The notes under the pieces were generated by a model. The model was not told the origin of the DNA. It saw only the letters and a program-made list of their open reading frames with translations, and made no database searches. Of a stretch of 14,420 bases of DNA, positions 1 through 5,659 are shown piece after piece (the first letter of the stretch is position 1; each line of letters opens with the position of its first letter). A program made the translations under genes and the position numbers. The DNA is from a bacterium. Lineage in GTDB: Bacteria > Patescibacteriota > Patescibacteriia > CAIQCM01. Location of the stretch: contig JAHFIF010000024.1 in the NCBI GenBank assembly GCA_023246535.1, positions 1-14,420 of the forward strand, given 5' to 3'.

Positions 1-553
1 GGAACTGCTGCAGAACGCCGTCGGAGAGACTGTTCCACTCCCGCGTCTCAACCGGCCCAAGCAGCAGGTCGCAGATCGACAGCCGCCCTTGTTTTCCCTC
101 GAGACCGTTAATGCTTTGCCCGAGCGTATGCAGGAAGGCGAACGAAGCCGCGTAGAATGCCGCCACCGGCAAACCGCGCTCCATGCTCTGACCGAGCAGG
201 TTGATGATCCGGCCGTCGCGCGCCATCCGTTGCGCGGCTTTGGTGATGATATAGACATGGCCCCGCAAAAACTCCTCGGCCGCCGCGTAACCCTTGAAAT
301 CGAGACCGCTTGATTCAAGGAACGGGAAGGCCGCCGTCACCACTGCGTCAATCTCGCCTTCAAAAGAACGAAAGACGTCATCGACCTCCACGCGGTCGGG
401 AGCGCGCAGATCACACTTGATGGCCAGGCCGGGCTGCACGCGCTTGGTGTTGTAGTAGGTCCAAATGACCTCATGTCCTTGGGCATCCAGCAGCCTAACA
501 ATCTCGCTGCCAATATCGCTGCCGCCGCCGAAGATCAGGCACTTTTTTCGCAT
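1..553 (-). CDS. Atypical short-chain dehydrogenase/reductase, 3' end beyond window
   Basis: Reading leftward from the ATG at 553, an open frame of 184 codons runs off the window edge. A good Shine-Dalgarno (AAAGGAG) precedes the ATG. The N-terminus is a Rossmann NAD(P)-binding turn: beta strand CLIFGGG followed by SDIGSEI (residues 5-18), the TGxxxGxG-like loop of SDR enzymes. Residues 68-76 (IDAVVTAAF) sit where the usual NNAG strand lies, and a strand with Ser123 (INLLGQS) leads to Tyr134 in FYAASF. SDR enzymes need Ser-Tyr-x-x-x-Lys; here the Lys position (138) is Phe. The fold call is firm from motif order, but the substrate cannot be named. Without the catalytic Lys it may be a non-canonical reductase or a binding protein. 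SDRs are about 230-260 residues, so roughly the last quarter is missing. It is transcribed alone from the promoter just upstream. Confidence 0.85.
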   Translation of the reverse strand, partial: MRKKCLIFGGGSDIGSEIVRLLDAQGHEVIWTYYNTKRVQPGLAIKCDLRAPDRVEVDDVFRSFEGEIDAVVTAAFPFLESSGLDFKGYAAAEEFLRGHVYIITKAAQRMARDGRIINLLGQSMERGLPVAAFYAASFAFLHTLGQSINGLEGKQGRLSICDLLLGPVETREWNSLSDGVLQQF

Positions 554-578
554 GGTTTTCTCCTTTGAAACTGCCGAA

Positions 579-607
579 AGGCTAGCAGAAAATTTTCCAA
601 AGGTCAA
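579..607 (-). promoter_or_regulatory. Promoter of the SDR gene
   Basis: On the minus strand, TTGACC (607-602), a 17-base spacer and TAGCCT (584-579), with a TG one base upstream of the -10 (extended -10). The predicted start is near 572, giving a leader of about 19 bases that contains the AAAGGAG ribosome site. Confidence 0.55.
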
Positions 608-651
608 GGCGCCGACTGGATAAAAATCTCCGTTCGACACGGGACTTTCAT

Positions 652-686
652 AAAAAAGCGAGTCCCGTGCGATGCGCACGGGACTC
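652..686 (-). terminator. Intrinsic terminator of the 699-1106 gene
   Basis: A perfect 12-bp stem (GAGTCCCGTGCG at 660-671 with its complement at 675-686) has a 3-base loop. Read on the minus strand it is followed by GC and six T. It lies 13 bases after the stop codon at 699. A third copy of part of the stem (CACGGGACT, 638-646) lies just beyond and could pair alternatively. Confidence 0.85.
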
Positions 687-698
687 TGGTAACAACGG

Positions 699-1106
699 CT
701 AAATGTCGCCCGGACACCACGCGCAAACTACCACGTGGCTCAAGGCTTCTTTCAGCCGCTCGATCGACGGAGCACGGAACTCGACCGGGGTGAGACCTAC
801 ATCGTTCCACCGGAGTTCGCTCGACATGCCGAAGCATTGGCTCTCGTCGCTGTTTCCAGTGTCGAGATCCTCAACCTCGTCATCCCAAGCGACAAAACCC
901 AACGCGGTCTCGTCAATGATCCAATCGCCTCCCTTAACGGTAAGGCTATCGTTCACGACGCGATACATGCCGGGTACCGCCTCGACCACCTCGATCCATG
1001 CTTGTTCCCGATCGGCCGAAGCCGACTCGGAAAGAGCGTTCACGAGGTTGGAGAGGGAGTTGCCGTATCCGTTCTGTACGTTGATCCGAATTTGCTCGTT
1101 GCCCAT
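699..1106 (-). CDS. Acidic hypothetical protein, 135 aa
   Basis: The start is ATG at 1106 (MGNEQIRINVQNGYGNS) because GGAAGG stands 7 bases before it; the longer frame would need a TTG start with no ribosome site. No signal peptide or membrane segment is seen. The protein is soluble and acidic (run VAWDDEVEDLDTGNSDES near residues 67-84) and rich in Trp, with alternating strand-like segments (YRVVNDSLTVKGGDWIIDE). It has three Cys, two near the C-terminus in VVVCAWCPGDI. I do not recognise the family. It is a single-gene unit with its own promoter and a perfect terminator, which supports it being a real gene. The overlapping frames on the other strand at 703-1200 lack such signals. Confidence 0.75.
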   Translation of the reverse strand: MGNEQIRINVQNGYGNSLSNLVNALSESASADREQAWIEVVEAVPGMYRVVNDSLTVKGGDWIIDETALGFVAWDDEVEDLDTGNSDESQCFGMSSELRWNDVGLTPVEFRAPSIERLKEALSHVVVCAWCPGDI

Positions 1107-1212
1107 GAGTTTACCTTCCACGTCGGGTGATTCCGACAATGGAATTCCACATGGCAGGGTCGCTCGCGGGGCTGGCCGATCCGTTCACGTACAGCGATGA
1201 AAGAACCGGACA

Positions 1213-1241
1213 CACTATCCTAAAATGGAACTTTTGTCAAC
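1213..1241 (-). promoter_or_regulatory. Promoter of the 699-1106 gene
   Basis: Minus strand: perfect TTGACA (1241-1236), 17-base spacer, TAGTGT (1218-1213). The -10 matches consensus only at the first two and last positions. The predicted start near 1206 gives a leader of about 100 bases. Confidence 0.45.
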
Positions 1242-1296
1242 CCTCATTCCGCCACCGGGGAAAGCATTGCGCCGGCCGCCAAGGTTGATAAGTTAT

Positions 1297-1325
1297 TTCA
1301 CACCGTTAGGACATGGTGTTATAAT
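1297..1325 (+). promoter_or_regulatory. Promoter of the sugar-sensor operon with an inverted repeat in the spacer
   Basis: TTCACA (1297-1302), 17-base spacer, perfect TATAAT (1320-1325); predicted start about 1332, leader about 40 bases. Inside the promoter, ACACC (1300-1304) and GGTGT (1315-1319) form an inverted repeat with 10 bases between the arms, overlapping the -35 and abutting the -10. That is a usual place for a repressor operator. No regulator gene is adjacent. Confidence 0.65.
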
Positions 1326-1372
1326 AATCGCAGCTTTTATTCATAATTTTTCATAAAAATTTTTTTTAGAGT

Positions 1373-2425
1373 ATGAAAAAGATCCTCATCATCGTGGTCC
1401 TGCTCGCCGTGGTCGCGGGCGGAATTTATTGGCTCAGCAAGACGATCTCGCCCAAAGGGGCGAACAAAGCCGCCAATAAGGCGACGCCGGTCATTGTCGG
1501 CTTTTCCTTGGGCGACACCATCACCGAACGATGGCTGTCAAAGGACCTGCCGCTTTTCACCGAGAAGGTCGAACAGCTTGGCGGCGCCGTTAACCAAGTG
1601 GTTGCCAACAACAACGTCGACACCCAGATCACGCAGATCCGCAATCTTATCAGCCAGGGCGTTAAAGTCATTGTCATTGTCGCCTCGGATTCGCAAAAAC
1701 TCGCCCCCGTCGTGGCCGAAGCGCATGCGGCCGGCGTCAAAGTGCTCGCCTATGACCGCATGATCAGCAACAGCGATTTGGACATGTACGTGTCGTTCGA
1801 CAACGTCAAAGTCGGACAATTGGAAGCGCAAAGCGTTTTGGACAAGGTCTACAAGGGCAACTTCGCCTACATTGGCGGCTCCCCGACCGACAACAACGCT
1901 TCGCTGGTCAAACAAGGTTCCATGGCCGTTCTCGATTCCAAGATCAAGAATGGCGACATCAAATTGGTCGTTGATAAATTCATGAACAATTGGGACCCGA
2001 CGCTGGCCTACCAGACCGTCAAAGAATATTTGGCCTCCGGCAAAACCTTGGACGCCGTAGTCTCGGCCAATGACGGCATGGCCTACGGCGTCATCAAGGC
2101 GCTCCAAGAGAAGGGCTTGGCCGGCAAGGTGCCGGTTTCCGGACAAGATGCCGATCTGGCCGCTTGCCAGCGGATCATTGCCGGCACCCAGACCTCGACC
2201 GTCTACAAACCGATCAACTCCGAGGCTTATAAAGCCGCGGAAATGGCGGTGGCTTTGGCCAAAGGCGAAACGCCGGAAGCCAACAACACGACCAATAACG
2301 GAAAGATCGACGTGCCTTCCTTCTTGCTTGAACCGGTCAGCGTCAACAAGGACAACTTGATGGCCACCGTCGTGAAAGACGGCTTCCAGAGTTACAGCGC
2401 CATCTTCAACCAGCCGGCTAAATAA
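1373..2425 (+). CDS. xylF: Membrane-anchored XylF-type sugar-binding protein
   Basis: A 350-aa periplasmic-binding-protein-1 fold. Residues 3-21 are one hydrophobic segment after MKK with no lipobox Cys, so it is probably a membrane anchor or an uncleaved signal. Residues 40-345 carry the landmarks of D-xylose-binding protein XylF: a start strand VIVGFSLG with ERW nearby, TQITQIRNLISQGVKVIVIV, GVKVLAYDRMI, MYVSFDNVKVGQLEA, YIGGSPTDNNA, AVVSANDGMAYGVI, VSGQDADLAACQRI and AGTQTSTVYKPI. The family binds xylose or a related monosaccharide, normally for the XylGH ABC transporter; no ATPase or permease is next to it. The next gene encodes a HAMP receptor-like protein, so this protein more likely presents sugar to a sensor. 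The ribosome site is weak (TTTAGAGT). The ligand is inferred; ribose or another pentose is possible. Confidence 0.9.
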   Translation: MKKILIIVVLLAVVAGGIYWLSKTISPKGANKAANKATPVIVGFSLGDTITERWLSKDLPLFTEKVEQLGGAVNQVVANNNVDTQITQIRNLISQGVKVIVIVASDSQKLAPVVAEAHAAGVKVLAYDRMISNSDLDMYVSFDNVKVGQLEAQSVLDKVYKGNFAYIGGSPTDNNASLVKQGSMAVLDSKIKNGDIKLVVDKFMNNWDPTLAYQTVKEYLASGKTLDAVVSANDGMAYGVIKALQEKGLAGKVPVSGQDADLAACQRIIAGTQTSTVYKPINSEAYKAAEMAVALAKGETPEANNTTNNGKIDVPSFLLEPVSVNKDNLMATVVKDGFQSYSAIFNQPAK

Positions 2426-2443
2426 ACAAATTTAACCGTTGCC

Positions 2444-3310
2444 ATGAAAGGAAAGATCATCAAGGCGTTCCTGACGATCATCTCGCTCCTGCTCATCTCC
2501 GAGACATTCTTTCTCGTCACCAATTTCTTCGTCACCAACAAATACCAGCAAATCACCGACAACCTGGTTTCGGAATACCGGCTGAGCAAAGAAACATCGC
2601 TCCTGGTCAGCTCTTTCTATGACCTGATCCAATACAGCAACGACGACAACCGCGTGCGGGCTTTCAAAAATAACCGCGAAAATTTGAAAGCGCTGCTGTC
2701 AAAATTGGACCAAAATTTGACCGGGGATAACAGCTGGGCGGTTTATCTGGGCGTAAAGAACACGATCAACAGCGTGATCAACGAAGCCAACACCGGCGTC
2801 GACAACATCTCGGCCGGCAACTTCACCGAGGTCACCAACAACTATTTAAAAGCGGCGCAAGACGATAATTTCGTCAAAGAAAATACCGGCACCCTGCTGC
2901 TCAAGGAGTTGGAAGGCATTGAAAGCACGCAAGCCGACATCGCCAAAACAAAATATTGGAGCGAACTGATCGGTTTGGTCCTGTTCGGCCTCGTCGCGTT
3001 GGGCAGCGTGCTGTACTCTTTCTTGTTCTTGAAGAAGCTGATCAGTCCGCTCCGCCGCCTCGCCAAATTCGCCAAAAAGATCGGCGCCGGCGACTATAGC
3101 GAATCGCTCGATGTCGACCTAAAAACCGGCGGCGACGAACTGGCCACCTTGGCCGAGTCGTTGGACACGATCGCCGCTTCGCTTAAAAGCGATGATAAAA
3201 AAATAAAGACCAGGGAAAAGCAGCTGATCGAAACGCAAAAATTCCTGTCCGGCGAAGCCGAGGCCGCCGTCGAAGACGGCGAAGCGCCCGATCCCCTACT
3301 CAAAATGTAG
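2444..3310 (+). CDS. Two-TM HAMP-domain receptor-like protein without output domain
   Basis: 288 aa. TM1 is about residues 5-30. An extracytoplasmic helical domain spans about 31-172 (rich in Asn, Leu and Thr, like four-helix-bundle sensors). TM2 is about 175-197 and a HAMP domain about 198-250 (ISPLRRLAKFAKKIGAGDY, then GGDELATLAESLD with the usual DE pair). A charged helix to about 270 and an acidic tail EAEAAVEDGEAPDPLLKM end the protein. Histidine kinases, chemoreceptors and cyclases of this build continue for hundreds of residues; here nothing follows. A stop and a perfect terminator come straight after, so it is not an obvious frameshift. It sits 18 bases after the XylF-like gene, in the same operon, and probably is its signalling partner. 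No clear Shine-Dalgarno precedes the ATG, so translation may be coupled to the upstream gene. Confidence 0.85.
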   Translation: MKGKIIKAFLTIISLLLISETFFLVTNFFVTNKYQQITDNLVSEYRLSKETSLLVSSFYDLIQYSNDDNRVRAFKNNRENLKALLSKLDQNLTGDNSWAVYLGVKNTINSVINEANTGVDNISAGNFTEVTNNYLKAAQDDNFVKENTGTLLLKELEGIESTQADIAKTKYWSELIGLVLFGLVALGSVLYSFLFLKKLISPLRRLAKFAKKIGAGDYSESLDVDLKTGGDELATLAESLDTIAASLKSDDKKIKTREKQLIETQKFLSGEAEAAVEDGEAPDPLLKM

Positions 3311-3317
3311 CATTCGA

Positions 3318-3350
3318 AAAAATCGCCGCCAAAAATTGGCGGCGATTTTT
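3318..3350 (+). terminator. Terminator of the sugar-sensor operon
   Basis: A perfect 13-bp stem (AAAAATCGCCGCC, 3318-3330, with its complement at 3338-3350), 7-base loop, T-rich right arm followed by GTTT. It starts 8 bases after the stop codon. The A-rich left arm could give some termination in the other direction too. Confidence 0.9.
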
Positions 3351-3376
3351 GTTTGGCGACAATCACGGTTAAATTT

Positions 3377-3407
3377 AAAAAGCGCCTTTGGCATAAGCCT
3401 TAGGCGC
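3377..3407 (-). terminator. Terminator of the gmhB-like gene
   Basis: GCGCCT (3382-3387) pairs with AGGCGC (3402-3407), then a TT/TT mismatch and GGC/GCC around an ATAA loop. Read on the minus strand it is followed by five T. It lies 15 bases after the gene's stop and faces the terminator at 3318-3350, so the two converging units are separated. Confidence 0.75.
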
Positions 3408-3421
3408 GAGAAAAGAAACGA

Positions 3422-3973
3422 TCAAGGAAGAAGCCGTGCCGCTTCCATGATGCCGGACGCGACGCGATCGGCGCGGGTGGCAACCGGCGCCGGCGCCAGC
3501 AGGATCGTGCCGGTTCCGGCGGCCTTGCCCGCTTCAACGTCGCTTTCGCTGTCGCCGATCATGAACGAGCGCGCCGGATCGAGACAGTGCCGGCGCGCGG
3601 CGGCAAAGAGCATGCCGGGCGCGGGCTTGCGGCAAGCGCAGCCGGCGTTGGGGCGATGCGCGCAAAAGTAAATGCCGACGACGGGCAGAACGCGAAATGC
3701 CCGCATCAGCCGTCCGAATTCGGCGGGCGCGATGCGGCCGCCGGAAACGTCGGGCTGGTTGGTCACAATGACCGGCACATACCCTTTGCCGATCATGACC
3801 GCGATCGCCGGGGCGGCTTCGGGCTTGATCCGCAATTCGGAGAGAACGAACGGCGCCGTCCAGGGGATGCGATAACCGTCGATCAGGTTTTCGTCGCCGC
3901 GAAAGACCAGATCGTTCAAAACGCCGTCACGGTCGAGAAAAACGCCTTTTAAAGAACCGACTGCAGTGTCCAT
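3422..3973 (-). CDS. gmhB: HAD-family D,D-heptose 1,7-bisphosphate phosphatase-like protein
   Basis: 183 aa from ATG 3973, chosen because AAGGAGG stands 5 bases upstream; the longer frame to 4006 has no such site. HAD motifs are complete: DRDGVLN (14-20; Asp14 nucleophile, Asp16 acid/base), VTNQ (70-73), CRKPAPGM (114-121; Lys116) and GDSESD (140-145; Mg-binding Asp141 and Asp145). Between motifs II and III, Cys104, His106, Cys112 and Cys114 (CAHRP...CACRKP) form the structural zinc loop shared by GmhB and the HisB N-terminal domain. Length is close to E. coli GmhB (191 aa). The family removes the C7 (heptose) or histidinol phosphate. No heptose or histidine genes are adjacent, so the true substrate is open; GmhB is the better fit because the zinc loop and size match and no dehydratase domain follows. 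Confidence 0.85.
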   Translation of the reverse strand: MDTAVGSLKGVFLDRDGVLNDLVFRGDENLIDGYRIPWTAPFVLSELRIKPEAAPAIAVMIGKGYVPVIVTNQPDVSGGRIAPAEFGRLMRAFRVLPVVGIYFCAHRPNAGCACRKPAPGMLFAAARRHCLDPARSFMIGDSESDVEAGKAAGTGTILLAPAPVATRADRVASGIMEAARLLP

Positions 3974-3996
3974 GAAACCTCCTTGATGGCGACGGC

Positions 3997-4025
3997 AACT
4001 TATCATGACGCCTGCCGCCGGTCAA
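3997..4025 (-). promoter_or_regulatory. Promoter of the gmhB-like gene
   Basis: Minus strand: TTGACC (4025-4020), 17-base spacer, TAAGTT (4002-3997) preceded by TGA (extended -10). Predicted start about 3990, leader about 17 bases containing AAGGAGG. Confidence 0.55.
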
Positions 4026-4032
4026 AGGCGTC

Positions 4033-4046
4033 CGCGGCGCGCCGCG
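4033..4046. repeat. 14-bp perfect GC palindrome
   Basis: CGCGGCGCGCCGCG reads the same on both strands. It lies 8 bp upstream of the -35 of the gmhB-like promoter and before the terminator of the unit to the right. It could be an operator or only GC-rich coincidence. Confidence 0.4.
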
Positions 4047-4061
4047 AGATAATTTAATAAG

Positions 4062-4094
4062 AAAAAGCCGCGCTGTCCGGGATGGACAGGCGGC
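4062..4094 (-). terminator. Terminator of the peptidase/RHH operon
   Basis: On the minus strand, GCCGC plus CTGTCC pairs with GGACAG plus GCGGC around a 5-base loop with one bulged C, then TTTTTC. It is 21 bases after the stop at 4116. Confidence 0.85.
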
Positions 4095-4115
4095 GAGATG
4101 CGAGTTTAATCGGCT

Positions 4116-4679
4116 TCAAGAAACGGCGTCCGTTCCTTGGGTTTCTCTTTCTTTGTCGAGCGCCATGATCTCGAAGTACAAAAGCGCTTGCCGCGACCCG
4201 TCGGAGCGTTGATTGTAGACGTGATTGCCTTTTTGTTCGCGGATGAAAGCGACCTGCGGCCGGACGATCCGCAAGCAGATCCGGAACACTTCAGAATTGG
4301 GCAGGCCGCGAAAAGCTTGCGCGAGATAATCCAGTCTGAGACGATCGCTGCGGTCGAGATCGACCGTCTTGCGCGTCAGCTGGCCGCGGTCGCTCCCCGC
4401 TTCGTCCTCCGGCAAAACCATGGTCTTGAAAAGCGACAGGGCGTTTTTCGTCCGATCGGCTTTTTCCAGCACGATCTCGTTGCCGGGCGCTTCGCGCACA
4501 AAGCGAACCTGCCAATGCGCGATCCGGAGGCAGGTGCGGAGCGCCTCGGCATCGCTCGTTGTTTCGAACGCGGCCGACATTTCATCGAGCGTCTGCCGGT
4601 CGAGCGGCTGCAGGTCGATCGTTGAACGCACGGTCGAGCGGCGCGTTCGTACGGACGTTGGCGACGGATCTTCATTCAT
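4116..4679 (-). CDS. Tandem ribbon-helix-helix-like protein
   Basis: 187 aa from ATG 4679 (GGGAGG 6 bases upstream). A longer frame would overlap the preceding gene. Two clearly homologous halves are visible: residues 18-92 and 103-177. They share R-x-T-(I/V)-D-L, D-R-x-x-L-D, A-F, E-x-x-R-x-C-L-R-I, Q-V-x-F-(I/V)-R-E, G-N, A-L-x-x-F and M-x-L. Each half starts with a short strand and two helices in the pattern of ribbon-helix-helix (CopG/MetJ/Arc) DNA-binding domains, followed by a small strand-helix extension. RHH proteins normally bind DNA as dimers, so one chain with two copies could be a built-in dimer. The RHH reading comes from sequence pattern, not from a search. It lies 26 bases after the VanY-like gene and is co-transcribed with it. 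A basic N-terminal arm (RTRRSTVRS) may contact DNA. Confidence 0.7.
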   Translation of the reverse strand: MNEDPSPTSVRTRRSTVRSTIDLQPLDRQTLDEMSAAFETTSDAEALRTCLRIAHWQVRFVREAPGNEIVLEKADRTKNALSLFKTMVLPEDEAGSDRGQLTRKTVDLDRSDRLRLDYLAQAFRGLPNSEVFRICLRIVRPQVAFIREQKGNHVYNQRSDGSRQALLYFEIMALDKERETQGTDAVS

Positions 4680-4705
4680 GACGCGCCTCCCGATTTTGCC
4701 GTTGG

Positions 4706-5497
4706 TTATTTGGCCCGGCAGTTGACATTGCCGCTCTCCGTTTCTCGCGCGCAGGTTTCGCCCGACAGGCTGCAATCAACCATTGCCAAAGCGCCGTCGT
4801 AACACCAAGCCATGACATGGCCGCGGCATGTTCCTTCCGCCCGGACCGACCCGCAAGGCGCGCGCGATTCGGGAAACGGGCAGTCATGGCAATCGCCGGA
4901 CTCCCCATGTTCGGGATGGGCGCGGAACCACTCCTCCAGGGTCAAGCCTTGGTCATGGAGTTCGGCGGCTAGCACCAGGCCGACGAAGCGCAAATGCCAC
5001 AGCTCGCTGCGATAACCGGTCACGCGCTGTTTGTGCGCCGGGTAGCTGAAGGCGAAACCGTAGAGATAAGCATTCTGCTCGAGCCAGGCGATCGCCGCGG
5101 CGCTGGGAATGGTCAAGTCGAACGTTCGGCCGTTTTGGTGTTCGCTGTGCCCCGGGCGCGCGGCGCGGCCGGGTTCTTTGCCGAACTTGGCATGCGTGAC
5201 CGCCTGGGTTTTGTATCGGCGAAAGGCCGACTTCACGCCGAGCGCATGGCCGGCGGCGGCAGCGTCGGCGATCAGCCGACCGAGCGCCGGCACAACCGCC
5301 GCTTCGGCCTGGTGTTCGCCGTGCGCATTCGGAATCGCCCGCTCGTTCATCGATACCAAATTATCCGGGCGATAAGTGCAAGGCGCATAGCAGCGGGCCG
5401 GATTGACCCAATCGAGCTTGAAACCGGGGTCGACGGACGTTGCCGCCAAACCGTCAGCGGCCAGCCAGGCCGCGAACATCATGACGTGAAAATGCAT
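4706..5497 (-). CDS. Secreted VanY/DacB-type M15 metallopeptidase with Cys-rich tail
   Basis: 263 aa from ATG 5497, chosen for AAAGGAG 6 bases upstream and because it exposes a signal peptide (MHFHVMMFAAWLAADGLAA). The M15B catalytic core is complete: SAFRRYKTQ (90-98), HSEHQNGRTFDL (117-128; zinc ligands His120 and Asp127) and ELWHLRFVG (165-173; catalytic Glu165, zinc His168). The family cuts the D-Ala-D-Ala end or crosslinks of peptidoglycan stems. About 60 residues follow (203-263) with eight Cys (203, 206, 215, 224, 232, 242, 249, 260) in a pattern such as GTCRGHVMAWC...VDCS...TCA, plus Cys36 and Cys40 near the mature N-terminus. These are probably disulphide bonded outside the cell. That tail is not part of the usual domain and may bind the wall or another surface. 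First gene of a two-gene unit with the RHH-like protein. Confidence 0.9.
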   Translation of the reverse strand: MHFHVMMFAAWLAADGLAATSVDPGFKLDWVNPARCYAPCTYRPDNLVSMNERAIPNAHGEHQAEAAVVPALGRLIADAAAAGHALGVKSAFRRYKTQAVTHAKFGKEPGRAARPGHSEHQNGRTFDLTIPSAAAIAWLEQNAYLYGFAFSYPAHKQRVTGYRSELWHLRFVGLVLAAELHDQGLTLEEWFRAHPEHGESGDCHDCPFPESRAPCGSVRAEGTCRGHVMAWCYDGALAMVDCSLSGETCARETESGNVNCRAK

Positions 5498-5565
5498 TGG
5501 CACTCCTTTTGAAATTGTTTTTCTAACGAACAATATTGATACGGACCATTGATCCGTAACGCGGC

Positions 5566-5594
5566 TTCTTACCACAAAAAACCGGTTCGGTCAA
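5566..5594 (-). promoter_or_regulatory. Putative promoter of the peptidase/RHH operon
   Basis: Minus strand: TTGACC (5594-5589), 17-base spacer, TAAGAA (5571-5566). The -10 is poor. Downstream in the leader, ACGGA (5541-5545) and TCCGT (5553-5557) form a short inverted repeat that could be an operator. Confidence 0.4.
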
Positions 5595-5607
5595 GGTTGG
5601 AATAAAG

Positions 5608-5635
5608 AAAAACGAGCACCCCTAGGGAGTGCTCG
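5608..5635 (-). terminator. Terminator of the 5660-6625 gene
   Basis: Minus strand stem of 10 bp (CGAGCAC, one T-G wobble, CC) with loop CTA at 5613-5635, followed by TTTTTC. It is 24 bases beyond the stop codon. Confidence 0.85.
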
Positions 5636-5659
5636 CAGAAGACGATGCGGACGTTACTG

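Noticed and set aside
703..1200. Plus-strand open frames opposite the acidic orphan protein.
   Set aside because: Ser/Arg-rich shadows without ribosome sites or promoters; the minus-strand gene has both and a terminator.
3250..3420. A possible frameshift that truncates a longer HAMP kinase.
   Set aside because: The stop at 3310 is followed within 8 bases by a perfect terminator, then by the convergent gmhB-like gene's terminator. No kinase-like sequence is left in any frame.
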